Positions 38,611 to 49,313 of a stretch of 64,000 nucleotides of DNA are shown piece by piece (positions within the stretch are counted from its first letter, which is position 1; each line of letters starts with the position of its first letter). The translations under genes and the position numbers were made by a program. The notes beneath the pieces are model-generated. The model made no database searches, had not been told where the DNA came from, and was given only the letters and a program-made list of their open reading frames with translations. Location: contig CAVTRT010000003.1 in NCBI GenBank assembly GCA_963737285.1, forward strand, positions 310,001-374,000, read 5' to 3'. This stretch comes from Trebonia sp963737285 (lineage in GTDB: Bacteria > Actinomycetota > Actinomycetes > Streptosporangiales > Streptosporangiaceae).

Positions 38611-39744
38611 ATGCTTACCGTGGCGACCAGGATCAAGGTGGCCGTGTTCGTGGTCCTGGCGGTCGTGGTCCTCGCGTACGCGGGGATCCGCTACGCGAAC
38701 ATCGGGCGGTTCTTCGGCGTGCCCGGCTACTACGTGGTCAAGGTCGACCTCACCCAGGCCGGCGGACTGTACACGGACGCGGACGTGACCTACCGCGGCG
38801 TGACCGTCGGGCGGGTCGGCTCGCTGTCGCTGACCGGCAGCGGCGTGCAGGCAGACCTCGACATCGACAACTCCGCGCCGAAGATCCCGGCCGACACCCA
38901 GGCGGTGGTCGCGGACCTGTCGGCGGTGGGAGAACAATACCTGGACCTGCGCCCGGCCACTTCCTCCGGCCCGTACCTGACCGCCAACGCCGTGATCAGC
39001 CAGGCCAGTACTGCGATCCCGCGGCCGGTGACCGACCTGCTGACCAATGTGGACGCGCTCGCCAGGTCGCTGCCGACGTCGTCCCTGCAGACGGTCGTGA
39101 ACGAGCTGTACCAGGGGTTCAACGGCCAGGGACAGGACCTGCAGACGCTGCTGGACGACTTCAGCGACTACTCCAAGGCCGCGAACGCGAACATCACGCC
39201 GACATCCGAGCTCATCAGCGAAAGCCAGGGCGTGCTCGCCACCCAGGAGGAGGACAGCGGGGAAATCGAGTCGTTCGCCGCCAGCATCGACCTGCTGGCG
39301 CAGCAACTGGTGAGCTCCGACCCGGACCTGCGCGCCCTGATCACGGCCGCGCCGAAGGCGGCCGAGCAGGTCAGCGACCTGCTCGACGACAACGACCCCG
39401 ACATCGGCCTCACGATCGCCAACCTGCTGACGACCTCCGAACTGGCCGATAGCAGGCAGCCCGCGCTCGAGGAACTGCTCAGCGCCCTGCCCGCCGTGGC
39501 CGCCGTCGGTGACACCGTGGTGACGAGGGACGGCGCCAACTTCGGCTGCACGCTCACGTTCTTCGACCCGCTGCCGTGCACCGACGGGTACCAGGGCACC
39601 ACCTACGAGAACGGCACGGACACCAAGCCGGGCACCCTGAACGCCAGCGCCGCCTGTGACAGTCCGCCGTCCACGGGCATCGACGTGCGCGGCTCCGCTA
39701 ACGCCCCGTCCGGTGGCCCTGTCCCTCCGCCGGCAAAGCCATGA
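38611..39744 (+). CDS. mceF: MceF: MCE domain protein
   Basis: 377 residues. Membrane anchor KVAVFVVLAVVVLAYAGI, MCE domain (DLTQAGGLYTDADVTYRGVTVGRVGSL ... SAVGEQYLDLRP), a helical region and a proline-rich tail ending PPPAKP. Start ATG 38611 has its own AGGAGG at ~38595-38600, reusing the end of mceE. The last of the six Mce paralogues. Confidence 0.9.
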   Translation: MLTVATRIKVAVFVVLAVVVLAYAGIRYANIGRFFGVPGYYVVKVDLTQAGGLYTDADVTYRGVTVGRVGSLSLTGSGVQADLDIDNSAPKIPADTQAVVADLSAVGEQYLDLRPATSSGPYLTANAVISQASTAIPRPVTDLLTNVDALARSLPTSSLQTVVNELYQGFNGQGQDLQTLLDDFSDYSKAANANITPTSELISESQGVLATQEEDSGEIESFAASIDLLAQQLVSSDPDLRALITAAPKAAEQVSDLLDDNDPDIGLTIANLLTTSELADSRQPALEELLSALPAVAAVGDTVVTRDGANFGCTLTFFDPLPCTDGYQGTTYENGTDTKPGTLNASAACDSPPSTGIDVRGSANAPSGGPVPPPAKP

Positions 39745-40232
39745 CCCGCCGCATCATCGCCGCGGGCTGGCTCGCGGTCGCCGTGGCCGCCGGGTTCGCC
39801 GCGTGGGCCGGGACGCGGTACGCGTCCGCCGCGTCCAGCCCCGCCCTGTCCGCGGGCAAGGCGCGTGACGCGGCGCTGAGCGCGGGCACCCGTGAGATCG
39901 CCGACCTCAATACGGTCTCAGTACACGCCGTCACAGCCTGGGAGCAGCGCTGGCTCGACGACACCACGGGCGCCGAGCACGCCAAGGTCCAGCAGACCAA
40001 TCCTGCGGCGGCCGCGCAGATAGAGAAGGTGAAGACGAGCTCGGTGGCCACCGTCACCAGCGCGGCCCTCACGGCCCTTGACACGCGGGCCGGGTCGGCG
40101 CGAATAATCGCGACCGTGAGCGTCGTGCAAACCAATGCCTCGGGCGTCTCGGACAAGGTCGCCAATCGCTACCTCGCCACCTTGACCCTCACCACCGCGG
40201 GCTGGAAGATCAGCTCGCTGACCGGAGGCTGA
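39741..40232 (+). CDS. Mce-associated membrane protein 1
   Basis: 163 residues: an N-terminal anchor (IIAAGWLAVAVAAGFAAWAG) and a periplasmic domain of the Mas/SnoaL-like type (AALSAGTREIADLNTVSVHAVTAWEQRWLDDTTGAEHAKVQQ). Mas proteins stabilise or assist Mce complexes. ATGA overlap with mceF. Confidence 0.82.
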   Translation: MTRRIIAAGWLAVAVAAGFAAWAGTRYASAASSPALSAGKARDAALSAGTREIADLNTVSVHAVTAWEQRWLDDTTGAEHAKVQQTNPAAAAQIEKVKTSSVATVTSAALTALDTRAGSARIIATVSVVQTNASGVSDKVANRYLATLTLTTAGWKISSLTGG

Positions 40233-40235
40233 CCG

Positions 40236-40898
40236 ATGCGCGAGCTGCGTACGCCGTCATCGCGGTCCGCACCGCCATTGCGGTCCGCACCGTCATCGCG
40301 GTCCGCACCGTCGCTCCGCTCCACAGACGCCGAGCCGGCCGCTGACTCATCCGTCGTCCGCCAGGCCATGCCCGGCGCCGCCAGCGGCCTCCGGATCCTC
40401 GCTGCCTTCCGGGGGCCACTGGCCCTGTTCGGCGCCAGCGTGCTGCTGGTCGCGGCCGCGGTCGTGCTGCTCGCCCTGGCGGGGCGGGTCGCCGGCGCCC
40501 CCGCGTCCGGCAACCAGGCGCTGACCAATGCCGCTCGGACGCGGCAGGTGACGGACGCGGTGAGCGCCGGCGTGGCCGGGATCTACTCGTACTCCTACAC
40601 CGACCTGGCGGCCACCACGCGCACGGCGCACCAGGTGCTCGCCGGGCAGGCCGGCGTCCAGTACGCCGAGCTGTCGCGGATGCTGTCGGCCGTCGTCACG
40701 CAGCGGATCACCGTTGTGACGAAGGTAACCGCCGTCGGCGTCCGGTCACTGACCGGGGATACGGCCACCGTGGTGGTCTTCCTCCAGCAGACCACCACGC
40801 GGGACGGCAAGCCGGCCGGCAGTGTTCCCGCGCAGCTTCAGGTAACCGCGCATCTCGTCCGCGGCCGGTGGCTGATTACCGGCATCACGGCGCGATGA
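40236..40898 (+). CDS. Mce-associated membrane protein 2
   Basis: 220 residues. The N-terminal cytosolic part has a Ser/Arg/Pro repeat coded by 18-bp units, then a membrane anchor (LALFGASVLLVAAAVVLLALAG) and a Mas domain (AVSAGVAGIYSYSYTDLAATTRTAHQVLAGQAGVQYAELSRML). It starts 3 bp after the previous stop. Confidence 0.82.
   Translation: MRELRTPSSRSAPPLRSAPSSRSAPSLRSTDAEPAADSSVVRQAMPGAASGLRILAAFRGPLALFGASVLLVAAAVVLLALAGRVAGAPASGNQALTNAARTRQVTDAVSAGVAGIYSYSYTDLAATTRTAHQVLAGQAGVQYAELSRMLSAVVTQRITVVTKVTAVGVRSLTGDTATVVVFLQQTTTRDGKPAGSVPAQLQVTAHLVRGRWLITGITAR
40255..40308 (+). repeat. Three 18-bp tandem repeats inside the second Mas gene
   Basis: Units at 40255-40272, 40273-40290 and 40291-40308 (CGTCATCGCGGTCCGCAC and one variant) encode a six-residue Ser/Arg/Ala/Pro repeat in the cytosolic tail. 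Being a multiple of three, copy-number change would keep the frame. Confidence 0.9.
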
Positions 40899-40920
40899 CC
40901 ACTGTCGTTTGGAGGTACTG

Positions 40921-41423
40921 GTGAATCCCCGGAACTTGCCGCTGGCGGCCGCGTCGGCGCTGGCGGTCGCCGCCGCGGCGTGCGCGGCCTGGTTCGGGTG
41001 GTCGTGGCACAGCGCCGAGCACTCGCCGGCGCTCGCGGACGCGCGGACGCGCAACGTCGTGCTCCAGGACGCCGAGCAGGCGGTGCTGAACTTCAACACG
41101 CTCGACTACCACCAGGCCTCCGCCGGCGCAAGCTGTGGCTCGACTCCAGCACCGGCGCGCTGCACAGCCAACTCTCGGCGGGCCTGCGACAAGAGGTCAC
41201 GCTCGTGCAAGGCAAGAAGACGATCACGACGGCGAAGATCCTGGACGCGGCGGTCACCCAGCTTGACACCGCCGCGGGAACCGCCAGCGTCATGGTCGCC
41301 GTGGACGTCACCGTTACGCCGTCCAAGGGCAGCCCGTTCACCGAGCGGGAAAGCGAAATCGGCCAGCTGACCCGGACGGCCTCCGGCTGGAAGCTCAGCG
41401 CGCTCGGCTACCCGCAACAGTGA
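40921..41423 (+). CDS. Mce-associated membrane protein 3 (one frameshift)
   Basis: GTG 40921 after GGAGGTACTG. An anchor (PLAAASALAVAAAACAAWFG) and then the Mas domain: the start ARTRNVVLQDAEQAVLNFNTLDYHQ in frame 1, and the continuation LWLDSSTGALHSQLSAGLRQEV ... VDVTVTPSKGSPFTERESE in frame 3. The break lies at ~41115-41135. The corrected protein of ~167 residues matches its neighbours in length and layout. Confidence 0.78.
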
Positions 41424-41429
41424 TAGGAG

Positions 41430-42239
41430 ATGCCAGTGTCCGCGAACAGGCAGCCGGGCCCGCCAAGGCTCCGCCCGCGCGTCCGCCAGTCAGGCGTGGA
41501 TGCGACCGCGGTCCGCCGGCTCGCCGCGCGTGGCGCCACCACGTCCGCGGCCCGCCGGAGCAAGCCTGACGACGAGCCCGCGCTGGACGCGGCGCCGGAG
41601 GAGACAGCATGCCAGGAGGAGACAGCATGCCAGGAGGAGACAGCCCGCCCGGAGGTCGAAGTTGAAGAGGCCGGCGCCCCTTCGGATGACGCGAGGCATC
41701 GTGACAGGCCGCGACACGCCGGGTTGACCTTGCGCTTGATCGCGGCAGTGGCGCTCGCCGCGACGACGCTCGTGCTTGGCGGCCTCGCGGCATGGTTTGG
41801 CACCGAGGCCAGCAGCCTGGACAGCGAACCGTCCGCGCAAAACCAGGCTCTCGCCGACCCGAGCGAGACCAGCCAGGTCACGAGCCAGGTAACGAGCGCG
41901 ATTAACGCCCTATTCTCCTACAACTACGCAAACCCGAGCACGACGACGAAGGCGGCGAGCCGGCTGCTGACAGGAGCCGCAGTCAAGGAGTACGCCGCCT
42001 TGTTCGCGGAGGTGGAAAAGAAAGCGCCGAAGGAAAAGCTGATCGTCACCACCGCGGTGTCCAACGCCGGCGTGGAACTACTCACGCCGAACACGGCCCG
42101 CGTCCTGGTGTTCGCCACCGAGAGCGACGGCAGCGCCGGCGCCAGCACTCCCTCGACGGCAGGCGCGATGCTCGCGGTCAACGTGGTCCTCGGCGGCGGT
42201 GCCTGGAAGATCGCTGGCATCGACACGTTCAGCGGCTAG
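41430..42239 (+). CDS. Mce-associated membrane protein 4
   Basis: 269 residues: a long, charged, partly repetitive cytosolic tail (~95 residues, with two to three copies of EETACQ), an anchor (LIAAVALAATTLVLGGLAAWFG) and a Mas domain (VTSQVTSAINALFSYNYANPSTTTKAASRLLTGAAVKEYAALFAEV). ATG 41430 or GTG 41436. Last gene of the mce operon. Confidence 0.8.
   Translation: MPVSANRQPGPPRLRPRVRQSGVDATAVRRLAARGATTSAARRSKPDDEPALDAAPEETACQEETACQEETARPEVEVEEAGAPSDDARHRDRPRHAGLTLRLIAAVALAATTLVLGGLAAWFGTEASSLDSEPSAQNQALADPSETSQVTSQVTSAINALFSYNYANPSTTTKAASRLLTGAAVKEYAALFAEVEKKAPKEKLIVTTAVSNAGVELLTPNTARVLVFATESDGSAGASTPSTAGAMLAVNVVLGGGAWKIAGIDTFSG
41598..41651 (+). repeat. 18-bp tandem repeat inside the fourth Mas gene
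   Basis: Two identical units (41598-41615, 41616-41633; GAGGAGACAGCATGCCAG) and a third that diverges at its end. Encodes EETACQ repeats in the cytosolic tail. Confidence 0.9.
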
Positions 42240-42343
42240 GACACATGAGCTGCCCGGCGACCAGGCCGGTGCGCCGTCCCTAGCTGGCATGATGTGCCCT
42301 CGCGGGCGAGTAGGCGGGCGGCTGGCTTGGAAGGATCCTTCTC

Positions 42344-43447
42344 ATGGTGGTCCCAATTGCCGCCCGGGGCGTGGCGGCGGTCTTCGGCGCCGGGCTCGTC
42401 CTAGGCGCGTGGGCCAGCGTCATCGGGACGGTGGTCATACCCCGGCCGGTCGGCAGCTTGCTGACCCGTTACGTGGAACGGGTGGTGCTCGGCTCCTACT
42501 ATCTGGTGGTCTGGCACGGAGACCGTCACTACCGTGATCGGATCCTGGCGACCCAGGCGGCGGCGATCCTGCTGACCCAGCTGGCCGTCTGGCTGCTGAC
42601 CCTCCTGGTTGGCTTTGCCCTGCTGCTGTGGCCGTTCGCCAGTGGCGGGATCGCTTTCGCCTTCCGCGGCGCCGCCTCGTCGCTATTCCCCCTGGGGTAT
42701 GAAGAGCCAGCTGGCCCCTGGCCCGCCATGACGGCCTTCATAGCCGCCGCCAGCGGACTGGTGGTCATCGCCTTGCAGATCGGCTACCTGCCCACGCTGT
42801 ACTCGGCCTTCAACCGGCGGGAGACCGAGGTCGCCCTGCTCAACGGGCGCGCCGGGGTGCCCAGCTGGGGACCGGAGCTGCTGGCCCGCACCCATTACGC
42901 GCTCGGGTCGGGAAGATCGACCGTCAACACCTTGCCGGGGCTGTACATCCAGTGGGAGCGCTGGGCGGCGGACATCGCCGAGAGCCATACCACCTACCTG
43001 CCGCTGGCCCGGTTCCGCTCGCCGCGCCCGAATTCGTCCTGGGTACTGGCGCTGCTGGCCGTGATGGACTCCGCGGCCCTCTACCTCGCGCTGTCGCCGG
43101 AAGCCGCGCCCGACGTCGAGGCCCGACTGTGCCTACGGGGCGGCTTCGACTGCCTGACCCGGGTGGCTCAGGCGCTGGGCTGCGACGTGCCGGAAAACCC
43201 TGACCCGGCCACCGGGATCTCCCTGACCTACCAGGAGTTCCTCGACGCGGTCGAGCGGATGCGGGAGGTCGGCTTCAACTTCGAGTCCGACCCCGCCGAG
43301 GCATGGCCGCAGTTCGTCGGCTGGCGGGTCAACTACGAGCAGGCCGCCTACGCCGTCGCCTACGCGATCAACGCCCCGCCTGCGCTGTGGTCGGGTCCCC
43401 GGCGTTACAAGGCGCCTCGAATCAGGCCGGACCGCCCGCCCGCCTAG
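42344..43447 (+). CDS. Channel-like integral membrane protein
   Basis: 367 residues. Hydrophobic segments lie at ~6-28 (VAAVFGAGLVLGAWASVIGTVVI), ~65-95 (LLTQLAVWLLTLLVGFALLLWPF) and ~128-150 (AMTAFIAAASGLVVIALQIGYLPTLYSAF). Between the last two, AFRGAASSLFPLGYEEP resembles the pore-helix region of two-TM ion channels, but a canonical TVGYG filter is absent. The C-terminal ~200 residues are cytosolic and helical, with RRETEVALLNGRAGVPSWGPELLAR and two Cys. ATG 42344 follows GGAAGGATCC. The stop shares CTAG with the convergent hydrolase gene. Ion selectivity or transport is unproven. Confidence 0.6.
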   Translation: MVVPIAARGVAAVFGAGLVLGAWASVIGTVVIPRPVGSLLTRYVERVVLGSYYLVVWHGDRHYRDRILATQAAAILLTQLAVWLLTLLVGFALLLWPFASGGIAFAFRGAASSLFPLGYEEPAGPWPAMTAFIAAASGLVVIALQIGYLPTLYSAFNRRETEVALLNGRAGVPSWGPELLARTHYALGSGRSTVNTLPGLYIQWERWAADIAESHTTYLPLARFRSPRPNSSWVLALLAVMDSAALYLALSPEAAPDVEARLCLRGGFDCLTRVAQALGCDVPENPDPATGISLTYQEFLDAVERMREVGFNFESDPAEAWPQFVGWRVNYEQAAYAVAYAINAPPALWSGPRRYKAPRIRPDRPPA

Positions 43448-44268
43448 CCGTGGGGCGGCGGGCCGGGACCGCCGGCCGGGCAGTCGCCGCGCGCGCTGCC
43501 CTCGAGCAGAACCGCGGCGACCAGTTCCGGGTCGTCGGTCATCGGGACATGCCCGCAGCCAGGGAGCGAAACGATCTTCGCCGTCGGCAGCTGGCGGACC
43601 GCGACGCGGGCATTAGAAGGCGGCAGCACCCGGTCGGCCGTTCCCCAGGCGATGGTCACCGGCACATCGCGCGGGACGGGCGCGGTGAACCGCGGGGCCG
43701 CGGCGAACACCACCCGCATGACATCCCCCGCGGCGGCGAAGCCGGCCACGTCGCCGCGGGCCTGCTCCGCGCTCACCCGGCCTGGCCGGGAGACCATGAC
43801 GCCGTACAGCAGCGCCCGTCCGGCGGTGCTGTTCGACAGCATGGGCACCACCGGCCCGATCGCCGCGGCGGCTCCCCGGATGACGGTGAATACGGCCTTT
43901 ACGTAGCGGAACTCGTAGTCGTGGCCGGAAAAGCCGCCAGGGGAAAGCGCGGTTACGCTCGCCGCGCGGCCTATGGCGGCCAGGCCCAGCGCGACTGTGC
44001 CGCCGAGCGAGTTGCCCGCCACGTGCGGGCGGGCCAGGCCCAGCTCGGTCAGCAGGCCGGCGACCTGCTCGGTGATGACCTCGACAGGCTCCCGCCCGGC
44101 GGGCCGCAGCGGCGGCGACTGGCCATGCCCGGGTAGATCGACGGCGATCACGTCTCGGTGCGGCGTGAGCTGGTCAAGCACCGTGGCCCAGCCCTGGCGC
44201 CGGTGCCCGAGCCCGTGCAGCAGGACGAGCGGCGGCCCGGCGCCCGCCCTCTCGTAAGCGAGACCCAT
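43444..44268 (-). CDS. Alpha/beta hydrolase
   Basis: 274 residues. Oxyanion strand LVLLHGLGH, nucleophile elbow GNSLGG, acid in AWGTADRVLPP and catalytic His in PGCGHVPMTDDPE: a complete triad of the alpha/beta-hydrolase fold (esterase/epoxide hydrolase/lactonase branch). No signal peptide. It sits downstream of the MerR gene on the same strand, 33 bp away, so they may be cotranscribed. Substrate unknown. Confidence 0.87.
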   Translation of the reverse strand: MGLAYERAGAGPPLVLLHGLGHRRQGWATVLDQLTPHRDVIAVDLPGHGQSPPLRPAGREPVEVITEQVAGLLTELGLARPHVAGNSLGGTVALGLAAIGRAASVTALSPGGFSGHDYEFRYVKAVFTVIRGAAAAIGPVVPMLSNSTAGRALLYGVMVSRPGRVSAEQARGDVAGFAAAGDVMRVVFAAAPRFTAPVPRDVPVTIAWGTADRVLPPSNARVAVRQLPTAKIVSLPGCGHVPMTDDPELVAAVLLEGSARGDCPAGGPGPPPHG

Positions 44269-44301
44269 AACGACCTCCCCTTGAGTGCCATCACACTGTC
44301 A

Positions 44302-45069
44302 TCACGCCGAACGTTTCGTGGCATCCCGGTCCCGCCCGATATGCTCGGCGATCGCGGCGAAGTGATCCCCGAGGGCTTCCTGGACGTGCCGGGACATGCC
44401 CTGGGCGAGCAGGGCGTCCACCGCGGTCTGCGCCAGTGGCCGCAGCCGCCGGGTCACCGCGGCGACCTCGGCGATGTTCTCGCCGTACAGCAGCCCGTCC
44501 TGCAGCCGGGGCGCGAGCACGTGGCTGGCCACCGCGAAGGTCAGGTCGCTGGCGATCGCGTCCACGTGCGCTCGCAGCCGCCCGGTCAGGTCAAGCACGG
44601 CGCGCAGCGGCATGCCTGCCGCCACTAGCTCGGCGCCCGCGCTCAGCAGCCGGGGGCTGCAGACCCGGAAGCGGTCGCCGTCGGGTTCAAGCAGGCCGAG
44701 CGTCACGGCCCTGTCCAGGTTCTCTGCCGTCACCTGCGCGCCGAACATCTCGACGAGCGCGCTGGCCGTGACGTGGCCGGGAACCTCGTCCGACCACGGG
44801 TCCCCGAGGGCCGACTCGAAGTCGAGGACCTCGGCCAGATCGCCGCCAGCCTCCCACGCGCCCAGCAGTTCCGCGATGTTCGCGAAGGTGTAGCCCCGCT
44901 TGAGCAACTGGCCGATGAGCCGCAGCCGGGCCAGGTGCGCGTCGGTGTAGATGCCAACGCGCCCCTGCTTGCGGGGCGGGGCAAGCAGGCCGCGGTCCTG
45001 GTAGACGCGGATGTTCCGCACGGTGACCTCCGCCAGCCGCGCCAGCTCATCGATCCGGTACTCAGCCAT
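44302..45069 (-). CDS. MerR-family transcriptional regulator
   Basis: 255 residues. N-terminal MerR winged helix (YRIDELARLAEVTVRNIRVYQDRGLLAPPRKQGRVGIYTDAHLARL) and a long C-terminal domain without Cys clusters, arguing for an organic ligand rather than a metal. Divergent from the SDR gene; the 83-bp gap holds a 14-bp perfect palindrome (45097-45110). Confidence 0.88.
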   Translation of the reverse strand: MAEYRIDELARLAEVTVRNIRVYQDRGLLAPPRKQGRVGIYTDAHLARLRLIGQLLKRGYTFANIAELLGAWEAGGDLAEVLDFESALGDPWSDEVPGHVTASALVEMFGAQVTAENLDRAVTLGLLEPDGDRFRVCSPRLLSAGAELVAAGMPLRAVLDLTGRLRAHVDAIASDLTFAVASHVLAPRLQDGLLYGENIAEVAAVTRRLRPLAQTAVDALLAQGMSRHVQEALGDHFAAIAEHIGRDRDATKRSA

Positions 45070-45096
45070 GAGGCTTATATTACATCTTGTACTGAG

Positions 45097-45110
45097 ACAA
45101 TGAACATTGT
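45097..45110. promoter_or_regulatory. Palindrome in the MerR/SDR divergent promoter
   Basis: ACAATG-AA-CATTGT, a perfect inverted repeat, centred in an AT-rich 83-bp gap between the divergent MerR and SDR starts. TTACA at 45080-45084 and TGTAA at 45108-45112 may be outer half-sites. A likely operator for the adjacent MerR protein, by position. Confidence 0.6.
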
Positions 45111-45152
45111 AATCTTCATTTGTCGGTCAGGGGGACCGGGAGGAGCGTGCAA

Positions 45153-46010
45153 ATGCCTCGCCAAGCAATCCGAACCCGCATCGCGCCTTCCGCGCTCGCC
45201 GGACGCGCGGTGCTGGTCACAGGCGCGTCCGGAGCGTTCGGCTCGGAAACTGTCCGGCTGGCTCGCCAGCGTGGCGCCGACGCCCTCGGGATTGACCTCA
45301 GGCCGGGCGACGGGGTTCTGGCCTGCGATATCACCGATGACCAGCAGGTTCGCGACGTGGTCGCCGAGGCCATCGGACAGCTGGGCCGTCTGGACGTCCT
45401 CATCCACTACGCCGGCATCGGCCCCGTGGCAGACGTCGGGCAGATGCCAGGGCCGGACGTCAGCGACGCCCTGCAGGTCAACCTGCTCGGCGCCTGGCGA
45501 GTCACGGCCGCCGCCCTGCCGGCTCTGCTCGAGCGGCGCGGCCGGGTGATCATCACCGCCTCCCTGCTGGCCGGCGTCACGATGCCGTTCAGCGCTGCCT
45601 ACACCGTGTCCAAGCGGGCGCTGACCGCCTACGCGGACGTCCTGCGGGCGGAGTACGGCACCCACCTCGGCGTCACGACGGTGTACCCCGGGTACGTCGA
45701 CACGCCGATCCACGACCGGTCGCGCGCCGCCGGCGTGGCCCTCGACGGGCTGGTGCCCGCCGAGCAGGTCAGCGACACGGCGATGACCGTGCTGCGGGCG
45801 GCCACTGCGACCAACCCGCCGCGCGACGTGGCGTCGACCGCGCTCGGCACGGTCGCGCTCCGGCTGGCCAGGCACGCGCCCGGCCTGGTCGACCGCGCCG
45901 TCGGGGCGCGGCTTGCCGCTGTCATGCGCCGCGGCACCTACGCGGGCGCGGAACTAGCCGACAGCCTGCGCGACCGCCTGAACACGAACGGAAGGGAGAC
46001 ACGCGCGTGA
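45153..46010 (+). CDS. Short-chain dehydrogenase/reductase
   Basis: 285 residues. The NAD(P)-binding TGASGAFG is at ~25-32, a variant NAG motif reads YAGIG, catalytic Ser sits in IITASLLAG and Tyr/Lys in YTVSK. A C-terminal extension of ~50 residues. ATG 45153 with GGAGG at 45139-45143. Its stop overlaps the diiron oxygenase start (GTGA), so the two enzymes are coupled and probably act in one pathway under the MerR regulator. Confidence 0.9.
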   Translation: MPRQAIRTRIAPSALAGRAVLVTGASGAFGSETVRLARQRGADALGIDLRPGDGVLACDITDDQQVRDVVAEAIGQLGRLDVLIHYAGIGPVADVGQMPGPDVSDALQVNLLGAWRVTAAALPALLERRGRVIITASLLAGVTMPFSAAYTVSKRALTAYADVLRAEYGTHLGVTTVYPGYVDTPIHDRSRAAGVALDGLVPAEQVSDTAMTVLRAATATNPPRDVASTALGTVALRLARHAPGLVDRAVGARLAAVMRRGTYAGAELADSLRDRLNTNGRETRA

Positions 46011-46920
46011 CCCCCGCCTCGCTGCGCACTACCGAACGGGAGGAGCTCGGCCGCCGCCTGCTGACCTCCTCGGCCAGGGCCTCGTACGACCCGCTCACCG
46101 AAATCGACTGGGACGCCCCGGTGGACAAGGACAAGTACGCGATGCCACCGCAGCGGCTCTCGCTCTACGGCACCTACCTGTGGGACCAGCTCACTGAGGA
46201 GCAGCGCAAGGAGTTGCGCCGGCAGGAGGTGGCCTGCATCGCCAGCACCGGCATCTGGTTCGAGGCTGTCTTGATCCAGATGCTGATCCGGTACGCCTAC
46301 GACCGCGATCCCACCACCAGCCACATCCAGTACTCCTACACCGAGATCGGCGATGAGTGCCGGCACACGGTCATGTTCGCCCGCATGGTCAGCAAGCACG
46401 GCGCCACGTACTACCGCCCCGACCCGCTCGCCCAGTTCCTCGGCCGGGTGCTCAAGACGTTCTCGAACGGCCCGCTCACCTTCGCCGGGGCGCTGTTCGT
46501 GGAGGAGCTTCTCGACCAGGGGCAGCGGGAGATCATGCGCGATGAGAGCCTCGAGCCGCTGTCGCGGGCGGTGTGCCGGATCCACGTGACGGAGGAGGCC
46601 AGGCACATGCGGTACGCCCGCGAGGAGCTGATCCGCATCTGGCCGGCCCAGCCCGCAGCCGTGCGCGCGGTGAGCCGGATCGCTCTCGCCGTGGTCGCGG
46701 CCCTGAGCGCGGACCGGCTGATCAGCCCGACCGCCTACGCCCGCGTCGGCCTGGACCCGAAGGAGGCCAAGCGCGTCGCCCGCCGTAACCCGCATCGCCG
46801 GGCGTCTACGACGTGGCTCGCCCGGCAGGCCGTGGAGACCTTTACCGCGGCCGGGCGATCGAAGGGCCCGCCAAGCTCATCTGGCGCCGGGCAGGGCTAC
46901 TGGAGGCGGCGGCTGCCTGA
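46007..46920 (+). CDS. AurF-like diiron oxygenase (frameshift near the C-terminus)
   Basis: GTG 46007. About 304 residues of the AurF/p-aminobenzoate N-oxygenase-like family. Carboxylate/His iron-ligand motifs are EIGDECRHTVMFARM and VTEEARHMRYAREEL; an upstream AVLIQMLIRYAYD helix supplies further ligands. The annotated frame would run to 47026 into the isocitrate dehydrogenase gene with low-complexity sequence. Shifting frame at ~46850-46857 gives AIEGPAKLIWRRAGLLEAAAA and a stop at 46920, before a terminator. Family members N-oxygenate arylamines or hydroxylate; the actual substrate is unknown. Confidence 0.82.
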
Positions 46921-46953
46921 GGCACCAGCCGCGGATACCTGCGGCAGCCGCAT

Positions 46954-46993
46954 AGAACGGGCCGCCCCACTCCCGAGTGGGGCAGCCCGTTCT
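46954..46993. terminator. Bidirectional terminator between convergent genes
   Basis: AGAACGGGC ... GCCCGTTCT outer arms with inner CCCCACT ... AGTGGGG around CCCG form a 40-base interrupted hairpin. It lies between the stops of the AurF-like gene and the isocitrate dehydrogenase gene and can serve both strands. Confidence 0.85.
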
Positions 46994-47000
46994 CGTGTCC

Positions 47001-49190
<2,190 letters not shown>

Positions 49191-49313
49191 CGTGTTGCCA
49201 GCTCCTGCCCTGAAGATTTCTTCTCGATGTCAAGATACCTTGCCGTGCCCGCCGAAGGAAACGCGGCGTCCCACGAGGCAGCACCAGTCGGCTCGCCTTC
49301 TATGCTCTTGTTC

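Noticed and set aside
40255..41651. Tandem repeats considered as a CRISPR or mobile-element signal
   Set aside because: Units are 18 bp, contiguous, in frame inside Mas genes, with no spacers.
43444..43447. Shared CTAG stop of convergent genes as an unusual overlap
   Set aside because: CTAG gives TAG on both strands, a common way for convergent genes to abut.
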